The position numbers were made by a program, and so were the translations under genes. 64,000 nucleotides of DNA from Sphingobium sp. 15-1 (GTDB taxonomy: Bacteria > Pseudomonadota > Alphaproteobacteria > Sphingomonadales > Sphingomonadaceae), in NCBI RefSeq assembly GCF_013375535.1, contig NZ_JABXJG010000002.1, positions 248,001 to 312,000 of the forward strand. The letters run 5' to 3'. Numbering within the stretch: the first letter of the stretch is position 1; each line of letters begins with the position of its first letter. This document shows, piece after piece, positions 36,072 through 44,313 of this stretch. The notes beneath the pieces are model-generated. The model ran no database searches. It was not told the origin of the DNA and saw nothing but the letters and a program-made list of their open reading frames with translations.

Positions 36072-36791
36072 ATGGCAAAGCGCAAGATATTTCCCGACGC
36101 CGATGCAGCGCTGGAGGGAATCCTCTTCGACGGCATGACGATCATGTCGGGCGGGTTCGGGCTTTCCGGCAATCCGGAGCATCTCATCGCGGGCCTGCTC
36201 CGGAACGGGGTCAAGCAACTCACCATCATCTCGAACAATTGCGGCGCGGACGGGTTCGGCCTCTGGACCCTGCTCAACAACGGCCAGATCCGGAAGATGG
36301 TCTCCTCCTATATCGGGGAGAACAAGCTGTTCGCTGAACTCTATCTGTCGGGGCAGCTTGAACTGGAACTCAATCCGCAGGGCACGCTGGCGGAGCGCAT
36401 CCGCGCGGGCGGGGCCGGCATTCCGGCCTTCTATACGAAGACCGGCGTCGGAACCGTGGTCGCGGAGGGCAAGCCGGTCGAGGAATTCGAAGGCGCGCTC
36501 TACGTGCGCGAGACCTGGCTGCGGGCGGATGTCTCCATCGTGAAAGCCTGGAAAGCCGATCCCGAAGGCAATCTCGTCTACCGGAAGACGGCCCGGAACT
36601 TCAATCCGAACATGGCGACCGCGGGGAAGATCACGATAGCCGAGGTGGAGGAAATCGTTCCCGCAGGCGCGCTTGATCCCGACCAGGTCCATACCCCCGG
36701 CATCTATGTCGACCGCGTGATCCAGGGGCCATCCTACGAGAAGCGGATAGAGTTCCGAACCACGCGGCCCCGCCAGGAGGAGAAGGCCTGA
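36072..36791 (+). CDS. pcaI: 3-oxoacid (3-oxoadipate) CoA-transferase subunit A
   Basis: This 239-residue alpha subunit of a type I CoA transferase has the FGLSGNPEHLI region (GxGxxGxP-like), ISNNCGADGFGLW, and the GxGT-type motif GVGTVVAEGK. It moves CoA from succinyl-CoA to a 3-oxoacid. Position next to a PcaR-type regulator, a PcaR box and a thiolase suggests 3-oxoadipate. It overlaps subunit B by one base (TGATG). Confidence 0.9.
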   Translation: MAKRKIFPDADAALEGILFDGMTIMSGGFGLSGNPEHLIAGLLRNGVKQLTIISNNCGADGFGLWTLLNNGQIRKMVSSYIGENKLFAELYLSGQLELELNPQGTLAERIRAGGAGIPAFYTKTGVGTVVAEGKPVEEFEGALYVRETWLRADVSIVKAWKADPEGNLVYRKTARNFNPNMATAGKITIAEVEEIVPAGALDPDQVHTPGIYVDRVIQGPSYEKRIEFRTTRPRQEEKA

Positions 36792-37429
36792 TGCCCTGGA
36801 CACGCGAGGAAATGGCGGCCCGCGCCGCCGGCGAGCTGCAGGACGGCTTCTATGTCAACCTGGGCATCGGCATTCCGACGCTGGTCGCCAATTATGTGCC
36901 CACGGACATAGAGGTCGTCCTTCAGTCCGAGAATGGCCTGCTCGGCATCGGCCCCTTCCCCTATGACGATGAGGTCGACCCGGACCTCATCAACGCCGGC
37001 AAGCAGACGGTAACGACCCTGCCAACGTCCAGCTTCTTCAGCTCGGCGGACAGCTTCGCGATGATCCGCGGCGGCCATATCGACCTGGCCATATTGGGCG
37101 CGATGGAGATTGCGGGCAATGGCGACCTCGCCAACTGGACGGTGCCGGGCAAGATGATCAAGGGCATGGGCGGCGCCATGGACCTGGTCGCAGGCGTGAA
37201 ACGTGTGGTCGTGGTGATGAGCCACAGCGACAAGGCGGGCAATCCCAAGATCGTCGAACGCTGCACCCTGCCGCTGACCGGCACGGGCGTCGTCGATGCC
37301 GTGATTTCCGATTTCGGCCAGTTCCTGCTCGATCGGGATCGTGGCGAATTGATCGTGCAAGAACTGGCGTCAGACCTCGACATCGCATTCGTCCGCGCTC
37401 GAACCGGCATTCCCGTCCGGTCGGCCTGA
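36791..37429 (+). CDS. pcaJ: 3-oxoacid (3-oxoadipate) CoA-transferase subunit B
   Basis: This 212-residue beta subunit has the catalytic Glu in QSENGLLGIGP near residue 47, NLGIGIPTLVANY, GGHIDLAILGAMEI and the conserved GMGGAMDLVAG. It works with subunit A as a heteromer in the last-but-one step of the beta-ketoadipate pathway. GGAGGAGAAGG lies upstream of its start inside the end of subunit A. A GC-rich hairpin follows the stop at 37461-37486. Confidence 0.92.
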   Translation: MPWTREEMAARAAGELQDGFYVNLGIGIPTLVANYVPTDIEVVLQSENGLLGIGPFPYDDEVDPDLINAGKQTVTTLPTSSFFSSADSFAMIRGGHIDLAILGAMEIAGNGDLANWTVPGKMIKGMGGAMDLVAGVKRVVVVMSHSDKAGNPKIVERCTLPLTGTGVVDAVISDFGQFLLDRDRGELIVQELASDLDIAFVRARTGIPVRSA

Positions 37430-37460
37430 TCCTCTTTTCGCGACCGCGATGCAAAGCCCC

Positions 37461-37486
37461 CGCAGACGGCCTGGCGGTCGTCTGCG
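37461..37486 (+). terminator. Possible terminator hairpin after pcaIJ
   Basis: An 8-bp perfect stem CGCAGACG / CGTCTGCG encloses a 10-base loop, about 31 bp after the pcaJ stop. No strong T-run follows, so it may be a weak or factor-assisted terminator. Confidence 0.4.
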
Positions 37487-37493
37487 GTCGTTC

Positions 37494-37508
37494 TTCCGAA
37501 ATCCGGAT
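37494..37508. promoter_or_regulatory. LysR box upstream of the MetE-like gene (site 1)
   Basis: TTCC-N7-GGAT fits the shared ATCC-N7-GGAT motif with one mismatch. It overlaps a second perfect inverted repeat, CGGATAG/CTATCCG (37504-37520). It lies about 126 bp upstream of the start at 37634. Confidence 0.6.
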
Positions 37509-37633
37509 AGGAACTATCCGCCCTCACAATGTTCCGTACGACGCGCCGCGGCTCTAGGGTGGTCGAAACTTTGCAAGGCATGTCGGGCCGACATGCCTGC
37601 TGAGTTCGACCGAAAGCCAATGAGGGTTCCAGA

Positions 37634-38674
37634 ATGAGCGACGCCGCGCCAACCCCGATTCTGCTCGTGGGCAGCGTTCCGTTAAACGATGAAGAACTGG
37701 TCTTCTCCACTGTCGCCCAAACCTTGGGCAGCCGCATCAAGGCGATCCCCGATGGAGAGACCGGCGATCGCACCAACTGGATCAACTGGCAGAAAGGCGT
37801 CATGGACAAGGCGCCGATGCTGGAACGCCGGCAGCATGTCGAGGGATATGGCGCGGTTCAGGTCGACCTCTATTCCAGACGTGCGGACTGCGCGGGGGAC
37901 GCGGCGTTTCCGCCACTGGGCTATGCCAGCGCCGCGATCGCTTCCTATCGCACCTTCGAACGGCTGGTCGCTGAAGGCAGGATCGGGAGCGACACCCGCT
38001 TCATGGTCGCGCTGCCGACCCCCTTCGCGCCGATGATGTCGTTCATCGAGCCGGATAGCTTCGATGCGGTCGAACCGCTTTACGCTGCGGCGATGCGGCG
38101 GGAACTCAGCGAGATTCTCGCGGCGGTTCCGTCGCACCGCCTTGCCATCCAGTGGGACGCCGCACTGGAATTCGCGGTGCTGGAGGGCGTGTTCCCGGCG
38201 CCGGTCACGGACTTCGATCCGCTCGTCAGCCGGATGGTGGAGTTGGCCTCCTGGGTTCCGTCATCCGTGAAGCTGGGCTTCCACCTCTGCTATGGCGACG
38301 CGAACCACGCGCATTTCAAGGATCCTGAGGACACCGCGCTAATGGTAAGCGTCATGAACCATCTTGCGACGCTGGTGGAGCGCCCGATTGACTGGTTCCA
38401 TCTGCCGGTTCCGATCGACCGGGCCGACGATGCCTATTTCGCCCCGCTGTCGAAGCTGGCGACGGAAGCGGGCACCATCATCTATCTCGGCCTGGTGCAT
38501 GCCCGCGACGGAATCGAAGGCGCATTGCGGCGGGCCGCGCATGCCAGAACCTATCTCCCGGCATTTGGCATCGCGACCGAATGCGGCTTTGGACGCCGCC
38601 CTGCTGAAAGCGTGGCCCCGCTTCTTGAACTCCAGGCGGAAATCGCCCGCCACCTGGACATGGTTCCGGCCTGA
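37634..38674 (+). CDS. MetE/UROD-like protein (cobalamin-independent methyltransferase fold)
   Basis: This 346-residue protein resembles the catalytic half of cobalamin-independent methionine synthase. A His-x-Cys occurs in GFHLCYGDANHAHF near residue 218 and a late Cys in IATECGFGRRPAESV near 319, matching the zinc-binding H-x-C and CG positions of MetE and related methyl- or alkyl-transferases. The N-terminal half of true MetE is missing. The gene follows a LysR box shared with the demethylase and glutathione genes. It may move a methyl or thiol-linked group, for example from methyl-tetrahydrofolate to homocysteine or to glutathione or CoM-like thiols. That role is an inference, and the specific family is not firmly recognised. 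Confidence 0.65.
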   Translation: MSDAAPTPILLVGSVPLNDEELVFSTVAQTLGSRIKAIPDGETGDRTNWINWQKGVMDKAPMLERRQHVEGYGAVQVDLYSRRADCAGDAAFPPLGYASAAIASYRTFERLVAEGRIGSDTRFMVALPTPFAPMMSFIEPDSFDAVEPLYAAAMRRELSEILAAVPSHRLAIQWDAALEFAVLEGVFPAPVTDFDPLVSRMVELASWVPSSVKLGFHLCYGDANHAHFKDPEDTALMVSVMNHLATLVERPIDWFHLPVPIDRADDAYFAPLSKLATEAGTIIYLGLVHARDGIEGALRRAAHARTYLPAFGIATECGFGRRPAESVAPLLELQAEIARHLDMVPA

Positions 38675-38717
38675 CCGGCCATTCCATGGACCTTGTGGCG
38701 GGCGCCCCCTCCCGCGT

Positions 38718-39368
38718 CTAAACTGCCCTGCGCTCTTTTGGCCAGTTAAGGCCTTCCTGAGACAGGGCAGTGCTGATCGACGGGCGAACAACGATTCGCT
38801 CAGCGAAGGCATCGAGATGGGGAAGCGCGCCGAGCTTGCCGTCGAGAACGGGCCGCCGCGACCACAGGACGAAGACGAAGAGGTACAGGTCGCAGAGGCT
38901 GAACCGGTCGCCAAGCGCATAAGGCTGATCGCCAAGACGCCCGTCCAGCAGGGCCAGGACGGTCCTCAGGTTGTTCAGTCCCGTGGCCGCGACGTCCTTC
39001 TGGCCATCGATCGTTTCAGCGATGCGGTTCGGCCGGAAGATCGGCCGGAAAGCGACGTGAATGGTGCTGGACAGCAAGGCGAGCCACTCCATGGCCCTTG
39101 CGCGGGCCAGGCCTGCCTTGGGAAGCAGTTCCTTTTCGGGCGCAAGCTCAGCGATATAGCTGAGAATCGCGATGTTCTCGGTCAATATGTCCTGGCCGAT
39201 CTGCAGTGCGGGAACACGGCCCCAAGGGTTCTTCTGCCGATAATCGTCGGAAAACTGCACATTCTGCGTAAGATCGACCAGCTCGGTTTCATAGGCCAGC
39301 CCCGCCTCCTCCAGCGCGGCGTGGGAAGCCAATGAGCATGAACCGGGATTATAATAGAGCTTCAACAT
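38718..39368 (-). CDS. Glutathione S-transferase, beta-class-like
   Basis: This 216-residue GST has an N-terminal thioredoxin fold with YYNPGSCSLASHAALEEAG, the Cys10 position typical of bacterial beta-class GSTs. The GSH-binding motifs VPALQIG and LTENIAILSYIAE follow. The C-terminal helical domain has the N-capping region GDRFSLCDLYLF. It is divergent from LysR regulator 1 across a 395-bp region holding a LysR box. It may act in the same glutathione-dependent pathway as PcpF. ATG 39368 is preferred over an upstream start that adds ten residues. Confidence 0.88.
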   Translation of the reverse strand: MLKLYYNPGSCSLASHAALEEAGLAYETELVDLTQNVQFSDDYRQKNPWGRVPALQIGQDILTENIAILSYIAELAPEKELLPKAGLARARAMEWLALLSSTIHVAFRPIFRPNRIAETIDGQKDVAATGLNNLRTVLALLDGRLGDQPYALGDRFSLCDLYLFVFVLWSRRPVLDGKLGALPHLDAFAERIVVRPSISTALSQEGLNWPKERRAV

Positions 39369-39763
39369 GTCCCTTAACTCTCCTGCCGATTTTTGCATTG
39401 CGTGCGGCCGCTTTGATGGGAGCGCAAGTCAAGATTCCGAATATCCAAAATCTTGATCTTGCATCCTTATCCGATACCATGGGGGCGCCCCATGGCCTCT
39501 TGCCCCCTTCGGACGGCGATCATCGCCAAATCAGCGGCCACCCCGCCTTGACGATGAAAAACCCACGCAATTGGCCCCCTTTTCCTCTCCGCAGCGACGC
39601 GTCATTGATGATCCGCGAACCAATATCCGATATTCGGATTTAGATTATGCAAATTCCGGGCTTGCGATACACCGCTGATCAGTATCCACTCTGCGGAAAA
39701 AGGTGCTCCCCACATACGCTGGATAGCAGCGCGCGTGGACGGGCGAGGAGAGAGGCGAACGCC
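39369..39763. other. 395-bp divergent regulatory region between GST and LysR 1
   Basis: I see no gene here. It contains one strong LysR box (39625-39639) and a half-site-like ATTCCGAATATCC at 39434-39446. Base composition is more AT rich than the flanking genes. Promoters for both flanking genes should lie here. Confidence 0.6.
39625..39639. promoter_or_regulatory. LysR box upstream of LysR regulator 1 (site 2)
   Basis: ATCCGATATTCGGAT is a perfect palindrome of the ATCC-N7-GGAT form and fits T-N11-A. It lies 125 bp upstream of the regulator start, close to the 124 bp seen for site 5 and gor. Confidence 0.75.
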
Positions 39764-40813
39764 ATGAACATGTTGCCCACCAGCCGCGACCAGGCGGCAA
39801 TGCTGTCCTTTTTCCACCTGACGGTGTTCGAGGCGATGATGCGGCTGAAAAGCGTGACGCTCGCGGCGGATGAGCTGGAGCTGCCGCAATCCTCTCTCAG
39901 CCGCAATCTGCAGACGCTTCGCGATCACTTCAATGATCCCCTGTTCGTGCGGACCCGCAACGGCATGGTGCCGACCTCCGTGGCCCAGTCCATCGCCAAG
40001 GGCGTGGAGGAGGCGTTGCGCATCTATCGCACGGGCCTGTGCGAACGCCGCCGCTTCGACCCTTCCTCTTCGGAGCGGAACTTCCGGATCGCGGCGTCCG
40101 ATCTGGGCCATTATTGCATCATGCCGCTGGTTCAGAAACATTCGGTCGAAACGGCACCGAACGTCACCTTCACCGCGGTTCCGATCGGCCGAGGCAAGCT
40201 GATAGCGGAGCTGGAGGCGGGCGCGGCCGACATTGCCGTCGGCAGCTATCCAAGCCTGTACGCCAATGTGAAGGAACAGACGCTCTTCCGGGAAGATTAT
40301 GTCTGCATTCTTCCCAAGGCCCTGGCGCCCGATGGGGTTCTAAGCCTCAGCGATTTCAAGGCTCTCGACCATATCGTCGTCGATGGCCGCCACTATAGCC
40401 ACGGGCATCAGGAAGCGGAACGGCTGATTCTGGAGACGATCGACCAGCGCAGGGTACGGATGGTGTCAGAGACCTTCATGGTCACCGCGCTGATAGCCGA
40501 GACGAACGATCTCGTCCTGACCGTCCCGCGTTCGGTCGCGCGGGTCGTCAGGTCACCCCGCATGACCATCGTCGCGCCGCCGCTGGATCTGCCGACGATC
40601 GAAGTGAAACAATATTGGCATGAACGCTTCGATCATGATCCGGGCAATATGTGGCTCCGTTCGCTCATCGCGGAATGCCGGACGGATCACCAGATCGAAG
40701 CGCGCCAGATCACCGTGTTGCCCTCGATCGAAACGGCCCGCCTGGGCTCCCATGAGCTGGGCGCGAAGACCATAATTTCTCCGGACACGCGGGTCAGGGC
40801 CGCCGCTGGCTGA
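39764..40813 (+). CDS. LysR-family regulator 1 (PcpR/LinR-like)
   Basis: This 349-residue regulator has an N-terminal winged HTH (LTVFEAMMRLKSVTLAADELELPQSSLSRNLQTLRDHF, then FVRTRNGMVPTS) and a substrate-binding effector domain of the PBP2 nodulation/PcpR type. Its HTH is nearly the same as that of the second LysR protein at 45990, so both should bind one operator. A palindromic box lies 125 bp upstream, suggesting autoregulation. GAGGAGAGAGG precedes ATG 39764. It likely senses a phenolic intermediate. Confidence 0.9.
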   Translation: MNMLPTSRDQAAMLSFFHLTVFEAMMRLKSVTLAADELELPQSSLSRNLQTLRDHFNDPLFVRTRNGMVPTSVAQSIAKGVEEALRIYRTGLCERRRFDPSSSERNFRIAASDLGHYCIMPLVQKHSVETAPNVTFTAVPIGRGKLIAELEAGAADIAVGSYPSLYANVKEQTLFREDYVCILPKALAPDGVLSLSDFKALDHIVVDGRHYSHGHQEAERLILETIDQRRVRMVSETFMVTALIAETNDLVLTVPRSVARVVRSPRMTIVAPPLDLPTIEVKQYWHERFDHDPGNMWLRSLIAECRTDHQIEARQITVLPSIETARLGSHELGAKTIISPDTRVRAAAG

Positions 40814-41067
40814 TCGTCCACGTCGCTGCGGCCAGATTATCCCGATGACGGAACCATCAAATCCGGATTGCAAGTTAGGTTGAAAGCCGCCTTTCCAGTA
40901 GGCTTTTGCTCAGGACGAGTGAGGGCAGAAAAGGCGGATCATTGCCATTGGCCATGTGAACATGCGGGATAGGGCGCAGCGCAAATGGCTGCCGCCCATA
41001 TCATCAGGCGATGCCCCTCCCCTCAATTTCGTCCACTGGCTTGTCATATTCGGTTGGACGCGAGTGC

Positions 41068-41493
41068 ATGAACGAACATATCAAAATCGCCATGGCAGGC
41101 GTGGAGGAATTGGAATCCTTTTACGAGCAAAAGCTTTGGGTCAGGGCCGAACAGGTTTCGCTCATGGCGAGCGTCGGCATCTATCGCGGCGAGAAGGCAT
41201 GCGCGCAGGAAATCATCTTCAATATCGCTGCCGAGGTGGTGGAGCCGGAAGATGACAGGATTTGCGATACGATCGACTATCGCACCTTGGTCGAGCAGGC
41301 CCGGTCGCTGACGCAGGAAGGTCATTTCGAGCTGATCGAAACGCTCATCTGCGAACTGGGCCGCCGCCTGATCGCCCTTGAGCGCATTCATTCCGTGGAC
41401 ATCGAGCTATACAAACCGGGCGCCATCCCGCCAGCCATGGCTTCCGTGCGCTACCAGATCGCCAAACCGAAGATGCGGCGGGAGGCGGATTGA
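41068..41493 (+). CDS. folB: Dihydroneopterin aldolase-family (FolB-like) protein
   Basis: This 141-residue protein shows the FolB pattern: the Glu in GIYRGEKACAQEIIFNI, the Tyr in DTIDYRTLVEQ, and the Lys in IELYKPGAIPPAMASV. All three catalytic positions of E. coli FolB (Glu22, Tyr54, Lys100) have counterparts. An N-terminal extension of about 25 residues precedes the domain. FolB makes 6-hydroxymethyl-dihydropterin for folate. Its place beside tetrahydrofolate-using genes suggests a catabolism-linked extra copy. The ribosome site is weak, so the start is uncertain. Confidence 0.75.
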   Translation: MNEHIKIAMAGVEELESFYEQKLWVRAEQVSLMASVGIYRGEKACAQEIIFNIAAEVVEPEDDRICDTIDYRTLVEQARSLTQEGHFELIETLICELGRRLIALERIHSVDIELYKPGAIPPAMASVRYQIAKPKMRREAD

Positions 41494-41588
41494 GCCCGCC
41501 GGAATCATCTTCGATCCCGACGTGACAGGATCACAGGCATCATGCCGGTAAGGAAGCGCCTTTGCGCGAACGCCTTCGATCCGGAAAT

Positions 41589-41787
41589 CTAGGCGGAGGC
41601 GTTCGCATGCCCATCGGCTTCGAACACTTTCCTGGCCCGCTCCTCGATCCGGTCGGCAAGCGATCTGCGGAGCGGCATGCCGGTCGAGACTTTCTTCAAT
41701 GTGTTATAGCTGAAGCCGAATGTCTCGAATATCTCTTCATTATTTCTTATCGTCGACAAGGACGTGATCCGGTCCGCAATCGACGGG
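41589..41787 (-). pseudogene. Gene fragment cut by the IS element (HTH-like C-terminus)
   Basis: Reading away from the IS end, one frame codes SIADRITSLSTIRNNEEIF, then ETFGFSYNTLKKVSTGMPLR, then RSLADRIEERA and a short tail before TAG at 41589. The FSYNTLKKVSTGMPLRRSLADRI part resembles the recognition-helix and tail region of small HTH proteins common in sphingomonads. A stop codon sits just inside the IS, so the 5' part of the gene is gone. It is not the missing end of pcpC. Confidence 0.45.
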
Positions 41788-41854
41788 TGTCAACGGCGGT
41801 CGGATTCCAGGCCAGCGTGGCGGAGTAAAAGCAGGCCATTGATGGGGCGCTGTG

Positions 41855-41896
41855 AAGATATGCAAAGGGCCCCGATCGGGGCCCTTTGCATATCTT
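41855..41896. terminator. Perfect 42-bp palindrome after istB
   Basis: Two 19-bp perfect arms (AAGATATGCAAAGGGCCCC and its complement) meet at a central GATC, 15 bp after the istB stop. It lies inside the IS near its left end. It probably terminates istAB transcription or blocks read-through. Confidence 0.7.
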
Positions 41897-41911
41897 GGCC
41901 GTGATCGGGGA

Positions 41912-42769
41912 TCAGGGGGCTGTAATTTCGCCGGTGTCCGGGTCGACGACAGGGGTGGCCTGTTTTTGCTCCGCCCCGGCAGCACGGCGGCGGGCGGACT
42001 GCTTGAGACGGTAGCTGTCGCCGTTCATGGCCAGGATGCTGACGTGGTGCGTGAGCCGATCGAGCAGCGCGCCGGTGAGCCGCTCGGATCCCAGGACCTG
42101 CGTCCAGTCCTCGAACGGCAGGTTGGATGTGACGATCGTCGATCCACGCTCATAGCGCTGCGAGAATGTCTCGAACAGCAGTTCGGCGCCCGTGGGGGAG
42201 AGCGGCACATAGCCCAGTTCATCGACGATGAGCAGCTTCACCGCCGCCAGCTCGCGCTGCATCTTGAGCAGCCGCTTTTCGTCTCTTGCCTCCATCAACT
42301 GGTTGACCAGCGCGGCCGCGGTCGTGAACGCGACGGTGAAGCCTTTCTGGCAGGCCGCCAGTCCCAGGGCGAGCGCCACATGGGTTTTGCCCGTGCCACT
42401 GTTACCCAGCGCAATGATATTTTCCCGCCGCAGGATATATTCGCAGCGCGCCAGTTCCAGCACGAGCATCTTGTTGAGGCTGGGGATGGCCGTGAAGTCG
42501 AACGTGTCGAAGCTCTTCACCGCCGGGAAGCGGGCGGCACGGATCCGGCGCTCCACCGTGCGGCGCTCGCGGTCGATCAGCTCCAGTTCGATGAGCCGCA
42601 GCAGGTAGCGGCTATGATCCACCCCATCGCGCGCGCATTCGCGGGCCAGCTTCTCATATTCGCGCAGCACCGTAGGAAGTTTGAGCTGCTTGAGATGATG
42701 CGCGAGCAGGATCTGGGGCGTCCCCGCCATAGTGCCGGTCGGCATCCTGTCCTCAGGAACCCGGTTCAT
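41912..42769 (-). CDS. istB: IS21 helper ATPase IstB
   Basis: This 285-residue AAA+ protein has a Walker A (GNSGTGKTHVALALG) near residue 117, a Walker B (LLIVDELGYVPLS) and the sensor region TIVTSNLPFEDW. IstB assists the IstA transposase in target capture. Its start overlaps the istA stop by 4 bp (ATGA). Confidence 0.95.
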   Translation of the reverse strand: MNRVPEDRMPTGTMAGTPQILLAHHLKQLKLPTVLREYEKLARECARDGVDHSRYLLRLIELELIDRERRTVERRIRAARFPAVKSFDTFDFTAIPSLNKMLVLELARCEYILRRENIIALGNSGTGKTHVALALGLAACQKGFTVAFTTAAALVNQLMEARDEKRLLKMQRELAAVKLLIVDELGYVPLSPTGAELLFETFSQRYERGSTIVTSNLPFEDWTQVLGSERLTGALLDRLTHHVSILAMNGDSYRLKQSARRRAAGAEQKQATPVVDPDTGEITAP

Positions 42770-44265
42770 GCCGCCAGCCCCGGCACGAGCGCAGCATAGT
42801 CAGCAGCGCGCGTCGTCTTCACGTCCATTCTGGGCAGGTGGGGGTAAGCCGCCAGATCGAGGCGGGCGGGCCGCCGTTCGATGCGCGCCAGCGCGATCTG
42901 CTTGACCGCGTCGAAGCCGATCGCGCCGATATGGATCGCCTCGTTCACCGCGAAGGTGACGGTATCCATCGGTATCGCCTCCAACAGGCGCAGCACCTGG
43001 ATAAACTCGCGCTTGCCCTTGTTGCCCATGCGCGCCTCGAGAAGATGGCGCAGATGCTGGAACGCCTCGGGCAAGGCCCAGTCCTGCAGCGCGGCGGCCT
43101 GATCGAGCGCATTAGGCTTGGTCTCGATCAGCGCCAGATAATGGAGCGGGTTCGCCACGAACATGGCTTCACCATAACAGCGGGCATGTCGGGCGATCTC
43201 CTGATTGCCGCACAGGATGACGACCGTGTCGACAAAGCCCTTCACCATGACATCCTGGAAGCCGTAACGGGTCGGCACCGAGTAGTCGTTGGTCCGGTAG
43301 CGCACCAGCGCCGTTGATGACACGCGGGCCGCCCGTGTCTCGCACGGCTCGAACAGCCCTGCTGGCAATGCCCGCATCGCCGCCAGATCGGCCATGAGCC
43401 GCGCACCGATCGCCTCGCTGTGCCGACCGGCCCGCTCCTCCTGTCGGACCCGGCAACGGCGTTCCAGTTCAGCATTGAAGTCGTCGAAGCTTGCCGTATG
43501 CGGGATCGGCACCATGAAGTGCGACCTGGCATGCTTCACCAGTCCTTCCACCTTCCCCTTATCGTTCCCCTTGCCGGGACGACCGAACCGATCGGTGAAG
43601 AGGTAGTGACTGACCAGCCCCGTAAATGCCCGCGTCCGCTCACGCTTGCCATCGCCGCAGATCTTCGCGACCGCGACCTTCGTGTTGTCATACAGAATCG
43701 ATAATGGCACGCCGCCAAAGAAGGCGAACGCCGATACATGGCCGTCCAGAAAGGCCTCGGTGGTCTCCGCCGGATAGGCCTTCACGAAGCAGGCATCCGA
43801 CTGAGGCACGTCCATGCAGAAGAAGTGGATCTTCCGGCGAACGCCGCCGATCACTCCCACCGCTTCACCAAAATCCACCTGTGCATGTCCCGGTGGATGG
43901 GCCAGCGGCACGAACGTCTCGCGCCCCCGCGCCCGGCAAAGCCGGACATAATCCTTCACGACAGTGTAACCGCCGCCAAAGCCATGTTCATCGCGCAGTC
44001 GCTCGAAGATCCGCTTGGCACTGTGTCGCTGCTTCACGGGCGCAACGCGATCCGCCGCCAGGATCGCGTCAATCACCGGCAGCAACGGTCCCAGCTTCGG
44101 CTTCGCCACAGGCTTCGTCCGCGTGTAGCCCGGCGGCAGCGAAAAACGGCACATCTTCGCTATCGTGTCACGGCTCAGCCCGAAGACCTTCGCCGCTTCT
44201 CGCCGGCTGTTACCTTCCACAAACACAAAGCGCCGAACGGCGACGTAGCTCTCCACGGCAAACAT
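42766..44265 (-). CDS. istA: IS21-family transposase IstA
   Basis: This 499-residue DDE transposase has an N-terminal HTH (SRREAAKVFGLSRDTIAKM). The catalytic triad lies in GHAQVDFGEAV (Asp), LSILYDNTKVAV (Asp) and NDKGKVEGLVKHARSHF (Glu), and a C-terminal Mu-type domain follows. It is complete, so the element may still be able to move. It is transcribed towards istB on the minus strand. Confidence 0.95.
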   Translation of the reverse strand: MFAVESYVAVRRFVFVEGNSRREAAKVFGLSRDTIAKMCRFSLPPGYTRTKPVAKPKLGPLLPVIDAILAADRVAPVKQRHSAKRIFERLRDEHGFGGGYTVVKDYVRLCRARGRETFVPLAHPPGHAQVDFGEAVGVIGGVRRKIHFFCMDVPQSDACFVKAYPAETTEAFLDGHVSAFAFFGGVPLSILYDNTKVAVAKICGDGKRERTRAFTGLVSHYLFTDRFGRPGKGNDKGKVEGLVKHARSHFMVPIPHTASFDDFNAELERRCRVRQEERAGRHSEAIGARLMADLAAMRALPAGLFEPCETRAARVSSTALVRYRTNDYSVPTRYGFQDVMVKGFVDTVVILCGNQEIARHARCYGEAMFVANPLHYLALIETKPNALDQAAALQDWALPEAFQHLRHLLEARMGNKGKREFIQVLRLLEAIPMDTVTFAVNEAIHIGAIGFDAVKQIALARIERRPARLDLAAYPHLPRMDVKTTRAADYAALVPGLAA

Positions 44266-44313
44266 CCCCGGCCGCCCCCCTTAAAAAGGAGCAACCTATC
44301 CAATGGCTGGTTT

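Noticed and set aside
39434..39446. ATTCCGAATATCC upstream of the GST as another LysR box
   Set aside because: Only one half fits and there is no GGAT at the 7-base spacing. It is kept as a possible half-site only.
40856..40868. ATCCGGATT after LysR 1 as another LysR box
   Set aside because: It is self-complementary but lacks the second half at 7-base spacing, and it lies downstream of the gene.
41740..41985. Small minus-strand frame crossing the left IS end as a gene
   Set aside because: It crosses the IS boundary and a perfect palindrome. Its product is low complexity.
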